From Gadus chalcogrammus (lineage: Eukaryota; Chordata; Actinopteri; Gadiformes; Gadidae), in assembly GCF_026213295.1 (NCBI RefSeq), contig NC_079420.1, positions 9,719,182 through 9,783,181 of the forward strand: a stretch of 64,000 nucleotides of DNA, read 5' to 3'. This document shows, one piece after another, positions 46,310 through 59,059 of the stretch. Both the position numbers and the translations under genes were made by a program. The notes under the pieces were generated by a model that was given only the letters and a program-made list of their open reading frames with translations, was not told the DNA's origin and made no database searches. Position 1 is the stretch's first letter; each line of letters opens with the position of its first letter.

Positions 46310-46945
46310 CATTGATTTCCCATGGATTCTAGTTATTGCGCGGAGCTAGGTTAAAAGACAGTTCACCACAGAGGAAGCCTTGTGTCGTCTCCGGGGGTCA
46401 AGGGCACGAATACAATTTACCTAACACGTATTTCACACGTATTTATTTTCTGTCAGTTGACCATTATGTCACGGTGAGTGTGTCGCATTGTATTTATAAT
46501 TTAATCTAGGCAGAGTACACTCTGTTTTCCCAAAGTGACTCGATGGACAGGCAGGGGATTCCGATAAAATTATATTATTATTCTTTAGTACTATCTCTCT
46601 CTTTCTCCCTCTCTCCCTCCCTCCCTCTCTCCCTCCCTCCCTCCCTCCCTCCCTCCAACCCTCTCTCCCTCTCTCCCTCTTACCCTTCCTCCGCCTCTCT
46701 CTCCCTCCCCCCCCCCCTCTCACCCTCTCTCCCTCCCTCCCTCCCTCCCTCCCTCCCTCCCTCCCTCCCTCCATTGCCATTCCTATAGACACAGTTAAAA
46801 CACAGTTAACCAAGAGGAAGAGTTGTGTCGTTTCCAGGGTCACGGGCCATTTGTTGTTCCTATAGAGCGTAGTTGAAACACCGTTCACCACAGAGGAAGA
46901 GTTGTTTCGTCTCGGGGGGGTCAAGGGTTCCCTTGGCATTCCGAT
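46310..46945. repeat. ~85-bp repeat, three dispersed local copies
   Basis: cagttcaccacagaggaagc (46360), cagttaaccaagaggaagag (46805) and cgttcaccacagaggaagag (46882) each lead into tgtgtcgtctccgggggtca or close variants. Confidence 0.65.
46437..46775 (+). repeat. Direct segmental duplication, copy 1, ending in (CCCT)n
   Basis: Shares with 48145-48570 the ordered blocks tttctgtcagttga, tgtatttataatt, aatctagg, caaagtgactcgat, gacaggcaggggatt and attattattctttagta, then a CT/CCCT tract (46588-46772). Confidence 0.8.
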
Positions 46946-47252
46946 AGACCGCAGGAGTGGAGTAGAAGAAGAAAGGCTCTAACGATCGAGCCACCTGGAG
47001 GCATGGAGACACACACACGGTCAACAGACAATGTTTAGAGCACCCGGCTGACAAACATTGCTCCGAGTGTTGGACTGCATAAGGCAGGGCAGGCTACCGG
47101 CAGCACTGCCTCCACCCAAAGCACCGTTAAGAGTAGCTTAGCTTAGCCTTGACGGATGTTCCAAACTACGGACTGACTGCATCCTGGCGTATGTGCTCAT
47201 ACATCGGACCACAGCTCTATTAAGAGTAATACAGCACCCGCGGCTTGGGATG

Positions 47253-47271
47253 TTATTATATATATATACCG

Positions 47272-47311
<40 letters not shown>

Positions 47312-47312
47312 A
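47253..47312. repeat. (TA)n microsatellite
   Basis: Two ta runs separated by ccggtg at about 47269. Confidence 0.95.
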
Positions 47313-47574
47313 TCTTTGTTTACTGTCTTCATTAAATATGCGTCTTCCGATTAATTGTCTATATAGCCCATTGCGTAGGTTTTATTGTTATCCTTTTGTT
47401 GTATTACGACCGCACAAACCCGTTGATTAAGTGCTTTGAAATGTACTTATTTCTGGCGTTTTGTGGGAGGTAACATGTCAATCTCATTAGCAACAACCAG
47501 AGGAAGCTGCTGTAATAATAAATTGTTTGTCATAAACGGACGTGTCTGAAGGCCACATGTGTGTAATTCTTTAG

Positions 47575-47825
47575 AATGGTAAATGGACTGCATTTATACA
47601 GCGCTTTCCTAACCAGTGGCCACTCAAAGCGCTTCACAATATTGCCGCCCATTCACACACCGACGGCGTTGACAACCACACAGGGCGAGAGCCAGCCGTC
47701 AGGAGCAGTTAGGGTGAGGCGTCTTGCTCAGGGACACCTCAACAAGCAGCTAGGAGGAAACGGGGATCCAACTAGCAACCTTCCGCTTCCCAGCCAACCC
47801 GCTCTACCTCCTGATCCACATGCCC
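47575..47825 (-). mobile_element. tRNA-derived SINE (family A), minus-oriented
   Basis: Plus strand begins gtaaatggactgcatttata, cagcgctttcctaaccagtg, and ends ctctacctcctgatccacat; the body has gaggcgtcttgctcagggac. It is the reverse complement of 30612-30871. Confidence 0.82.
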
Positions 47826-48144
47826 GCAAAGAGAAGATCTGTTTGGACCTTGATGAAAGAACGGCTGTTTTAAACTATACAAGGAACACATAGAACTTAA
47901 AGCAGGGATGCAAACTCACTCAGCTAGGCTTGTAGGGCAGGTAGGAGAGCCAGCTCAGCGGACAGACTGGTCAGTAGTTCGGGGACTAGTAAATGATTCA
48001 AACAACCTTGTATACTTTCCCCAGTGCAAGATTCATCCTTTCCGGAGGTCCCCTGAATACACCCTTGGACAAAGGCGTTTCCTCCAGTGCAATGAAAAAG
48101 GCTGAGGAAGAAACAATGTCTAGATTAAGTTTTACAATATGGTA

Positions 48145-48570
48145 ACACATATTTGATTTCTGTCAGTTGAACGCTATGTTATGGTAAGTGTGTTTTCTAC
48201 GACGATGACCAAACGGCTCCGTTCCTGATTTGGTTAAAGTCCTATCGTCTTCTATTTATAATTGAATCTAGGCCAATTACACACTGTTTCTCCAAAGTGA
48301 CTCGATTGACAGGGGATTCAGTTTCAAATTCTATTATTATTCTTTAGTATAATCTCTCTCTCTCTCTCTCTTCCTTCCTCTCACCCTCCCGCCCTCTCCT
48401 CCTCTCCCACCATCCCTCCCTTCCTCTCTCCCTTTCTCTCTCCTTCTAACCCTCCCTCCCTCCCTGTCTCTCTCCCTCCCTCCCTCTCTCTCTCCCTCTC
48501 CCTCCCTCACTCTCTCCCGCCCTCTCTCCCTCCCTCTCCCTCCCTCACTCTCTCCCGCCCTCTCTCCTCT
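48145..48570 (+). repeat. Direct segmental duplication, copy 2, ending in CT-rich tract
   Basis: Carries tttctgtcagttga, ctatttataatt, aatctagg, caaagtgactcgat, gacaggggatt, attattattctttagta and a CT/CCCT tract (48353-48568), as in 46437-46775. An extra ~50 bp (48200-48250) is absent from copy 1. Confidence 0.8.
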
Positions 48571-48579
48571 CATTAAAAT

Positions 48580-50100
48580 GGAGGAGAATTAATTACACAG
48601 TATTGCCTTGCTTCGTGTCTCCCAATGCCTCTGCCGCGCCGTGAAAGATCAGAACTCCCTGATTTGAGAGCGGAGCCGGGTGGTGCAGGTGGTGTTGACG
48701 GAGCTGGAGCTGACGTAGCTGGAGCTGACGGCGTCGGAGGTGACGGCGTCGGAGCGTGCGAGGCAGAACGCGCATCTCTCCGTTGCGCTGAGACGTGAGG
48801 CCAACTCCCGTGGCGAGATGAATATTCAATCGTCAGCTGAAGGAGAGTAAAAGGAAAGGGGCAAAAAAGGAAAAATGGGTGTTTACAAATTTGGTTAACA
48901 TATTCTCCCCCCAAGCCAGGGATTTGAGATCTCTTGGGACAGCTGCGTGAGAGATTGTATTTTTGGGGGAATTCTAATTTTCCGGAGTGGGGTGATATCC
49001 CTTATCCCGTATTTTCTGGGGGTGTTGTTGTATCTATGCATCTCCCAGCGTTCCCAAGGTCAGGGTGAAAATCCCTTTTCTGGTGTTTGTGGTCATTTGG
49101 AGTCTGATTTCAGGGAACCCGTGCCGACTTGGCTGGAATAACATCTATTTTTCCGTCCAGCCATCTGTCCGCTACCTTTGTTTTGCGGTCTTCAGACGTG
49201 TGGGGTTTTCTATTACATATATGACGGGTATTTCCAATTTCAAGCCTCTAGGTTTTGATTTGATTTCCTGATTCCCAAAACCCCAATACTGTAACAGAAA
49301 CATTGACTTGAAACCGTGGAGGCGTCGAGAATCACATCAAGTCCAGTCCGAATTACACGTCATTCTTAACGTCTCAGAAAGGACTAGACGTGTGCTGCTT
49401 GGGGCCTCACCAATGCGGTTGAAGAGTTTGGCGGTTTGCTCCGTTTAGATCTATTCTCGGTCTCTATATATAGGAGTTCTCCTCATTGTGTGCGGTTCAG
49501 CCCGTTAAGACGTGGATACTGTAGGTATAACACCCTATTTTACGTTGAAATGCGACGTATCCAGTGTTCATGGAAACGTACACTGTCAACGTTTTTTCTT
49601 GGCGACTGGGTTGCAAGATGTGGTGATTGATTCGCAGCCTGCTACTGTATCCATGTATGCTCTATAATCAAGGTATTTAGGCGGCGATGGCTCTGATCAG
49701 ACCTCACATCATCTTCTCAGTTAGAACCAGATCCGGTGTGATACTGTGTTCACACCTGTTATTAAACAGGTCTCCCAGGTGACATAATCCTTCCCCCGTC
49801 TATACTGAGATGAATGGACAGGAACATCTCTAGCTGCCTTGCTGGATGGGGGCTTACTTCTTCACTGATTGCACTGCATTGCAATTCGACACTGTAAGAT
49901 AAGATGGCACTGTAAGATAAGATGTCACTGTATTAATCCCATATAGTAAAAGAATAACAGAATATGGGCCATTTTCTTTTCTAGGCAGGCTAAGTCCCTC
50001 CAGCTGTTGGACACTCATTTATCAAATAGATTTTTTCCAAGGGCAATCTTCAACCGACCACAAATGCCGAACCTAAGTTGATGGTACTCAAGGAGGAGAG
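48580..50100. other. Intron; little recognisable
   Basis: A short ggagctgacg repeat lies at 48700-48745. Two gataagatg-containing repeats occur at 49890-49935, related to the pair at 55150. No exon seen. Confidence 0.4.
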
Positions 50101-50103
50101 AGA

Positions 50104-50500
<397 letters not shown>

Positions 50501-50519
50501 AGGGGAGGGGTTTCCATGG

Positions 50520-51320
50520 TGACATTGCTTGCTGAGTTATCCCGTGAGTACCAAACGCATCCTGGGAATTGGTCTGAGCCAGATTGGTGCGCTCCTCGCG
50601 GACGCTGCTCAGAGCCTCCCCGGCCACCCCCATCGCCGGCTCTCTGGGGCTGTTCCCTGATTGCATCGCACTCTTGTATTTTCTTCCGTTGCCATCCAGT
50701 GGAGACCTGATCTAACACCTTAGATGAAAACATTCTCCAAAACACGATCGCCCACCATCGCACACATCTATTCCACCGCGTGCCTGGCTTTCCATAATGG
50801 GTGAACTTGTCCTTTTAAATACCACGTAATCAGCGCGCATCTGTATTATTAGACCAAAACATGTAAAAACACAGCAGCTGAATCCAGCAGAGCCCGGCAC
50901 ACCAGAAGAGACGGATGCACACAAATACATTAGCAAATCTTTTGTATTAGTTTTTTCTTTTTTAAACACTCAATTAGCCGCTACTTCAGTCGAAAATAAC
51001 AAGCTCCTAGACGTGGAACCCGACCCATGTGTTTTAGCTGTAATTAGTCTAAGCAGCAGGCTGGCGAGGCAGCAGCTACACCAGCGTTTGATGAAACAAA
51101 CAGCTTAGTTTGCTGACAGTGAGTCACGGTGCATCCACGTAGACATGTGTGCGCATGCATCTGTTTGTCTAGCTGGCTGGCAGGCAGGGCATGCTGGTGG
51201 TTGTGTTTATTGTGTGCGAGTGTGAAATGGCAGGCAACCAGTAATGGGGCACTGGTCTAGGTGACAATCAGGAGACTGTGCTGATACTAGCAGTGCAGTA
51301 AGCCAGGACTGGTAGTTGCC
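50520..51320. other. Intron; no feature recognised
   Basis: Unique-looking sequence with a GC-richer part at 50560-50680. No splice-bounded exon. Confidence 0.4.
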
Positions 51321-51326
51321 TGGGTG

Positions 51327-51795
<469 letters not shown>

Positions 51796-52334
51796 GTAAT
51801 CGTTTGTTTGTTCCATGCATACCTGTCATACACAGCGTGTCTGGAAGTGCTGAATGCATCATGGCATATTGACTGCTCATCACCATCTCGTCTCTGCTGG
51901 TTCCACCTCTCCGTAACACATTTCACTGGATTGCCTTTTCCTTGGAAGAAGTGTCAGACTGACGATGATTTCAATGAAGTGGATTTCAGTCAACACATGT
52001 TTTCCGAGACTCTTGGAAGCGTGGGTTCGGACTGGTTTCCATTGCAGTCTCTGTTATTCCCAGTAGGGCTCGTACAGCACAATGCATCATCGGCCTTTTA
52101 GTCGACGATTTTCAGACAATATCCTGTTTTGATTTACAACTTTAGGGACAAGAAAAATGAAAGGATTAAGGATCCGAAATCATAATTATCGTAACCGTAA
52201 CCTAGGCTAAGGAAACTGTTCTCTCATGTCTCGCATGAGAAGTGCTGTGGTATTATCAAACATAACAATTTATCCTTTAACTAGTCTTCTATCGATGTAT
52301 TACAAAACAATTACTGCAGAAACATTTCTACCGA

Positions 52335-52500
52335 CACGATGACTTGTTTGTTAGTGATTGGCACTTGGGTCTATGAACATACTTAATGTACTGACAGCGA
52401 CATATTGTTGTTTCTCTTTCTTCTGTCAAATGTTCTTTTTGTAACTCTCTTTGGATAAAAGCGTCTGCTAAATGCCCTAAATGTAACTGTTAATGTAAAT
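52335..52500 (-). mobile_element. Dispersed repeat family B, minus-oriented fragment
   Basis: ctgacagcgacatattgttg, ttggataaaagcgtctgcta and aatgccctaaatgtaactgt match the 3' part of 29950-30255. Confidence 0.6.
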
Positions 52501-52950
52501 GCCTCTCTTCCAATATGGCGTTCATTGTGATGCGTCGTTGCGGTGTACGAGGCCTGTGTCCGCACACCATAACGCTGGGTTTCCACACTGAATCATGTAT
52601 AGGATTTGCACATCGCTCCCAGCTTGATGCTGATCTATTGAGTGAAGTGATTTGTTCCACAAACATTGATTGAATTAGGCTAAATGTATGAATGCCTGAA
52701 TCTCAGTTGGCCAATTTATGCTAATAGGAGAGCATTGTTCAGACGATACAATTTCTTTGTCCCTGAAGTTGTAAAACAAAACCTGATATTTGTAATGAAT
52801 TCATGTTTTGCTTTCAAGAGAGATTCCCGTAATGCAATACAAGTGGAAGAAAACCCCCCCGAAACAATCCTGAGTAGTTCTAAAGAATAATGAGATTGTA
52901 TTTTTAGTTCTATTACCTTGGGAATGTGTGTAAACGGACATAACAATACA

Positions 52951-53142
<192 letters not shown>

Positions 53143-53539
53143 TTTGCAAACACTTAAAGTAGCCCCTTTTCACAAAGTTGACGCAATATATCTCAACGGC
53201 AAGCGTAATTGCTTTTCATTATTCTGAAATACATTCTCCCTTTGCACCCCCTCGCAGAGCACTAATTAAATTACCTTTGCAGACACGATGTTTATGCATT
53301 TATCAACCATTCTCCCTCACGTCTCCCATGCATTAGCGAGGGGCAGGATATCTGAGTCTGTGCCCTGTTTGCATTGCTCTAACCACGTCAGAGAGAGAGG
53401 CTGGGGCTCTCCTCACACAGACCAATATCTGTAATAGCATCACCACCTGGCACAAGGTGAGCAAACTCTCTCTTTCAGGCCCCACTGATGCGAAACCAAT
53501 CCCGTCCTGAACCATATTTACACAGCGGCTGTGGCAGAC

Positions 53540-54310
53540 ATCATGGGGGGGGGGGAGGGGGGGGGGGGGGAAGATGGGGGCATGGTGGGGGCCCGGGCGA
53601 CTTCCCCTGGGGAGAGAGGAGGGAGATGGGGGTGGGGAGGAGGTTGGGGTGGTCGGGGAGGATGTCAGTATGGAGGTGACACCCATCAGAACGTTAATCT
53701 CGGTCACCTTGGAGCGCTGACGGCTGCCCACCCCCGATACCGTTAGCAGATAGCGGCTAGCACGGGCAGGGAGCTGGGATACCGGACTGCGTTCTCACCG
53801 CGTGGAACCAGAAGGGGTGCCGGGAACGACAGCCGAGTTCTCCGACTTTAATATCGCTGATAGATAGAGAGGTTGGGGGGGAGGAGATGGGGGGGGGGAG
53901 GAAGGAGGTTGAGAGGGGGCCAACTGTGACGAGAGGAGGAGGGGGAGACAGACGGCAAAGAGATAGAGAGGAGAGCAAGTGGCGAGGGGGAGACGAGGAG
54001 GAGGAGGAGGAGGAGGAGAGGAGAGGGTGTACATGGGAGGGGAGCAGCTGGTGAGGCGAAGAGGGGGGAGAGGGGAGGTGAGGGAGAGGAGAGGAGAGGG
54101 GGAAGGAGAAGGGAAGAGAGGATTCAAGAGGCGCCGGGAGAAGCTGTGGGGGGGGGGGGGGGACGGGGACGGGACAAAGGAAGGAAATTATGTTCTGGTC
54201 ATCGTGAGGAAAGAGCATTGATGGAAACACGGAAATTGACCGAAATTTTGATGGAAGGGGTGGAGAGGGGACGGGGGGGACAGGGGGGGGGGGGGGGGGC
54301 GGCAGAGTGA
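53540..54310. repeat. G-rich tract with multiple poly-G runs
   Basis: Long g runs occur at 53545-53571, 53876-53900, 54147-54162 and 54283-54299, separated by ggaga/ggagg sequence and a (gga)n block at 53996-54020. The strand asymmetry (plus strand G) extends over ~750 bp. Confidence 0.9.
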
Positions 54311-54319
54311 CACTCAAGC

Positions 54320-55380
54320 CAAAGAAAAGGACTGAAAGCCTCAGGGCCAGATGCCGAGGAGCAGAGAGCAGAGGAGATATATAATTGGCGTTGTGTTGTG
54401 TGGGGGGGGCGGTGACGGCCGAGCGAGGCCGGCGTGTGAAGAGCGGGCGGACGCCACGCGGTGGTGTAGTGGACGGATGGGGAGGGGGTGAACCGGGTTT
54501 GTTTGATGCTGAGCAGAAGTGTTTGAGAGAGTGGGCGGTTCAGGAGAGTTCTGCGGTTTAAACGTCTTTCAGGGGGGTCAGGGGGGGGGGAGCATAAATA
54601 TATGGCCCGTTAAGCCCTTTGAGGCTGTACCTGTGGGTATACAAATAAAAATTGAATTGAATTTAATTTCAATCAAATCTCTCTCCCTTACCCAAATAGA
54701 AACAGATAAAACTCCTCTCCTGTCTAGTGGCAATGAATCCACCCATTTTGATTCATTTCCACTAGTTAGAATTTGCGTGACATTTGCGGTAAATGAGATA
54801 AACGGTCGGCACTGAGTTCCGTAGGTTCATTAAAAGATATTGTATTTTACACAATCTGACCTTTCCTGGCACTTTCAGATGCCATAAATGGCGTCAAGGC
54901 TCACTGGATGCAAAATAAAGAACTGTCGTTAACATTTACCAAGCTGTGATTGGTTGACGGTGCGTCAATCAAACTGATCTTTTTGTCGATGTATCCATGT
55001 AATCGTATCGCCATAGCAACCAACAAACCGCCTATTTTGTGAACATTAGCATTTCTAATCTCAAAGACAGAGACCCAAGAGACTGGTAACCTCAAATAAT
55101 CAATCGGCCACTTGAAACTAGGTTAATTGCACCGCATTGCAATTAACCACTGTGAGATAAGATGGCTCTGTATCAGTCCCGGGCCGGAGGAGACGGACAG
55201 GACGGACTGTGGAAAGGCAGCAGAGCTCCCAGCAGCTGGCTCTGCATTCATCTTCAGCTGAAGGCCAGCTCCTCCTCCTCCTCCTCTTCCTCCTACTCCC
55301 CGATGAATAGAAACAGTACAGTTTCTCTAGTCCCATTGTGTGTTTATCCCAGTTGTCTGGGTCTGATGTCTGACTCCGCT
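54320..55380. other. Intron; no exon recognised
   Basis: Unique-looking sequence. The motif gtgagataagatggctctgt at 55150 resembles 49895-49920. A ctcctcctcctc run lies at 55270-55297. Confidence 0.4.
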
Positions 55381-55394
55381 GTTTGTGGGTGGGT

Positions 55395-55700
55395 AACCGT
55401 GCGTGTGTGTCTGTGTGGGTGTGTGTCTATGTGTGTTTGTGTTTGTGTGTCTCTCTGTGTGTGGGTGTGTATGTATGTGTTAGTACTTGTGTGTGTATGT
55501 GTGTGGTTGTGTGTGTACATGTGCATGTGTGTGCGTGCGTGGCGGCATGTGTGTGATTCTGTGTATGTGTGCGTTTCTGTGTGCATGTGTTTGTGTGTGT
55601 ACGTGTGCGTGCATTTCAGTGAGCATTTGTGCATGCCAGCGTGCGTCTATGCATGCATGCGTGCATGGCTGCGTGCATGTGTGTGTATGGTTGTGTTCCA
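55395..55700. repeat. Degenerate TG-rich tract
   Basis: tgtgtg interspersed with tgcg, tgtc, tgta and tgca over 300 bp; no long pure run. Confidence 0.85.
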
Positions 55701-55847
55701 CGTGATGTATGGCAGGAAGAGGAGGGTGAGGGATGGCGTGGTAGTGGTTAGAGTTAAAGACAGTAGTTCTCTGAGGCGAGCTCAGAGGCAAGTGGCAAGG
55801 CTGAGTAATGACCCAAAGTGTTCTCAATTACCGTCCCGAGCCCGCGC

Positions 55848-56055
55848 ACACACATGCACACACACGCGTATGCGCACACACTCATAAACAGACGCACACT
55901 GACATAGACACAAAACGACACGGACACTCACTCATCCACACACCAAGACACAGTCGCAGACACACACAGACACAAAGGCACACTTGCACATATGCATACA
56001 CACACACACACACAAAAACACACAGACACTCACATACACACACACACGCACAAGC
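55848..56055. repeat. Degenerate CA-rich tract
   Basis: cacaca with cacg, gaca and ctca interruptions. It faces the TG-rich tract at 55395-55700 in complementary orientation. Confidence 0.85.
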
Positions 56056-56114
56056 TCTCTCTGCAGACTGCACCGCTTAACTCAGTGTGGAGTGCTCATG
56101 CACATTAGCATCTC

Positions 56115-56675
56115 GCAACCTCTCCCCTCCTCTCCTCTTGACTCCTCTCCTCTCCCCTCCTCCCCCTCCTCTCCTCTACTCTCCCCTCCCCTCCCCTCCC
56201 CTCCCCTCCCCTCCCCTCCCCTCCCCTCCCCTCCCCTCCCTTCCTCCTCTCTCCTCTCCTCTGGACTCCTCTCCTCTCCTTTTCCCTCCTCTCCTCTCCC
56301 TCCTCAACTCTCCCCTCCCCTCCTCTCCTCTCCTCTTCTCTCCCCTCCCCTCCCCTCTCCCCTCCCCTCCCCTCTCCTCTCCCTTTCCCTCCTCTCCTCT
56401 CCCTCCTCAACTCTCCCCTCCCCTCCCCTCCCCTCCCCTCCCCTCCCCTCCTCTCCTCTCCTCTTCTCTCCTCTACCCTCTACTCTCCCCTCCCCTCCCC
56501 TCCCCTCCCCTCCCCTCCCCTCCCCTCCCCTCCTCTCCTCTCCTCTTCTCTCCTCTACCCTCTACCCTCCCCTCCTCTCCTCTCCTCTCCTCTCCTCTCC
56601 TCTCCTCTCCTCTCCTCTCCTCTCCTCTCCTCTCCTCTTGTCCTCTTCTCTCCTCCCCTCCCCTCTCTCCACTTC
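56115..56675. repeat. (CCCCT)n / (CCTCT)n pentanucleotide array
   Basis: Long runs of cccct alternate with cctct and cctcttct. Blocks such as cctcctcaactctcccct (56299 and 56402) repeat at ~100-bp spacing, indicating higher-order duplication. Confidence 0.93.
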
Positions 56676-56789
56676 TTTGGTCTCCCATAGAAAGACTCAA
56701 GACGTCAGCACCGGAAGAAAGGGGCAGAGAGAGAGAGAGGGAGATGCACAGAGAGATAGAGCAACGGACAATAACCACTAATAATAAAA

Positions 56790-57260
56790 CTCCCAAAAAG
56801 AGTGTTAACATTTCAAAAGCACTTGGAAACGAGAAGCACCAGAAGCACATCCAGACCTCTCTGTGGCAAAGCCCTCACCAATTACAAGTCTGACAAAGCA
56901 GGGCTGCTAGACTATTTCTGAGCCACTCTGTTAGAACTAGAACCGAAAAGATGCACTCCTGTCCCTCATGGCTCAAAGCAGTTCTTCAAGCATTGCCTCA
57001 TCTTTACGCTGCACCATTGTCTCAAAGATACCAATGACAACACTGTATTGGAGAAAAATCGTTAATTGCTGTAACACACGGAACCACAGAACTTGCGAAA
57101 GAAAACTGTATTTTACAAAGCCATAACCAACTGGAATAATTTGCCCCTTAATATCCGCCTAATATAAATAAATCATCGCTTTAACATAATATGAAGAAGC
57201 TTCAATTGGCATGCAAACTGAATAGTAGGAGGTATGACTGTGGGCTAGTATTTAATTTTG
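56790..57260 (+). pseudogene. Degenerate retroelement-like sequence
   Basis: A broken plus-strand reading contains YKAITNWNNLPLNIR around 57118-57165, resembling the WNxLPxxIR motif near the end of fish LINE reverse transcriptases. Stops and frameshifts abound. The call rests on this short motif. Confidence 0.3.
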
Positions 57261-57491
57261 TGTTCTGCTTCATATGAGTTGTATAATCCTAATTCTTCTT
57301 CAAAAAGTCTTGACATTTACTTTTTTTGTATTAGTATTTTACCCACTATTACGATGAGTGTCGACTGGCTTTGAATATGAATGTATTTTATTCATCTTTT
57401 CATATCAATGTAACCTTTGCATATTCCTATGTGATTGAATGTATATGAATACAATGCAGGTTGTATCATGTATCATATCATGCCAGGTGCG

Positions 57492-57522
57492 AATTCGCTG
57501 ATCGCCATGGCATCAGCGAATT
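57492..57522. repeat. Perfect 11-bp-arm palindrome
   Basis: aattcgctgat and atcagcgaatt flank cgccatggc, whose centre is itself nearly palindromic (gccatggc), so almost all of the 31 bp is self-complementary. Confidence 0.9.
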
Positions 57523-57687
57523 GGGATCCTTTAATTAGACAAATAAATCCACCAGAACCAATCCCGTCAACCTGCTGGTTCTGGAACTAACAGCCCCAGC
57601 AACACAGAGCCCCAAGACCGCCTCGCTGCTCCAACCAGATGACAAAGAAAAAAAGGCCTGGACCCGTTTAAAAAAAGAAATAAAAGA

Positions 57688-58000
57688 ATGAACAAAAGGA
57701 CAGTGCTATTCAGCCCTGAAAGAGAGCACACCGGAGCAGAATACTTTCTGCAGCAGCATGAGACCATTGTGATCAACCAGAAGCTGAGAACGTCCTTGAC
57801 GAGATGCAGACCCAGAGAAAGGGCCCATAGATGGAAGAGGCACGGCTGTGCAGAGGATGTGACGCACTCTCTCAACTCCTGTGAACCACTCCGATCAGAA
57901 ACCCTGTTCACCCCTCTGATCACACACATTGGCAACATTGGCAACCCTGAAGTCATCAATACCTTACCTTACCTGAGACGTGAACATAAAAAACTAGTTC
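57688..58000 (+). pseudogene. LINE reverse transcriptase C-terminal fossil
   Basis: The reading MNKRTVLFSPEREHTGAEYF, KLRTSLTRCRPRERAHRWKR and EDVTHSLNSCEPLRSETLF followed by INTLPYLRR resembles the C-terminal region of fish non-LTR elements: AEYL..V.D.KLRKTLT.YRLSEH..A, then a Cys/His VE.E.HFL..C segment, then LPYLLG. The first Cys pair is lost and the reading runs into a CT tract. It is a remnant only. Confidence 0.5.
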
Positions 58001-58002
58001 TC

Positions 58003-58099
58003 CCTTCTCCCCTTATCCTGCTCCTCCTCCTCTCTGCATCCCTCCCTCCCTTACTCATCAGTTCCATGCACCCAGCTTCTCCTCCCCTCTCTCTCTCTC

Positions 58100-58135
<36 letters not shown>

Positions 58136-58137
58136 AA
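58003..58137 (+). repeat. Direct duplication copy 1 with (CT)n end
   Basis: agttctcccttctcccctta, tcctcctcctctctgcatcc, ctccctcccttactcatcag and ttccatgcacccagct precede a (ct)n run (58087-58135). The same order appears at 60206-60420. Confidence 0.85.
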
Positions 58138-58199
58138 AGGCTTTGACCACCCTGAAGTCGTCAATGAACTATCTTATATATGGCATGTGATAGGATATG

Positions 58200-58400
58200 T
58201 GATGCCCTGAGACCAGAAGTTGACACAGATCCAGAGTAATGGACCTGGGCCTGTTGTCCTGGGACGTCCTGTGTTCTCCTGAGAGTAGAAGTTGACACAG
58301 ATCCAGGGTGCTGGACCACCCTGGTCCTGTTGTCCTGTGATGTCCTGAGACCAGAGGAGGACTACAGGTAATGGACCATCCTGGCCGCCCCACATCTCTA
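58200..58400. repeat. ~75-bp tandem repeat, two to three units
   Basis: gaagttgacacagatccag occurs at 58216 and 58287, each followed by a ctggacc/ggacctggg block and cctgttgtcctg; a partial third unit follows. Confidence 0.7.
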
Positions 58401-58504
58401 TTCTTCCAGCGTATACTGGACACCTCACACACTTATATCTCAACGTATGTCTAACGGTCAACAATGTTTAGTGTCACAATTGGTCAACAACAGTTATTGA
58501 GATG

Positions 58505-58975
58505 GGTAAAGACAAGAGAGAGAGGGAGAGAGAGAGAGATACAGAGAGAGGTAGACTGAGTCAGAGAGAGAGATAGACAAAGTCAAAGAGAGAGAGAGAA
58601 ACAGACAGAGATACAGAGAGAGGAAGAGACAGAGAGAGTTACAGAGTGAGAGAGACAGTCAGAGAGAGAGGGAGGCAGAGTTAGAGAGAGAGAGAGAGAG
58701 AGAGAAACAGAGAGAGAGTGACAGAGAGTGGGAAAGATAGAAAGAGAGATCTACAAAGTGAGTGAGGCAGAGAAAGAGAGACAGAGTCAAATAGAGATAC
58801 AGAGACAGTGTCAGAGAGACCGAGCGGGAGACTCAGAGAAAGAGTGATAGACAAAGTCAAAGAGAGAGCGAGCGACAGAGAGAGATACACAGAGAGGGAG
58901 ACAGTGTCAGAAAGAGAGACAGGGTCAGGCAGAGTAACAGAGTGAGAGAGTTCGGAGTCAGAGAGAGCGAGCTCC
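58505..58975. repeat. GA-rich purine tract
   Basis: Almost 500 bp of gagaga with interspersed cagag, tacag and gtcag. No long pure run except 58685-58703. Confidence 0.92.
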
Positions 58976-59059
58976 GTCTTGAAGATCAGCGAACAGCAGG
59001 AGGTGGCAACTCCCTCGTGGGCCGCGCGTCTCCTCCACCGGCTCTTTGGTGAACGGGGG

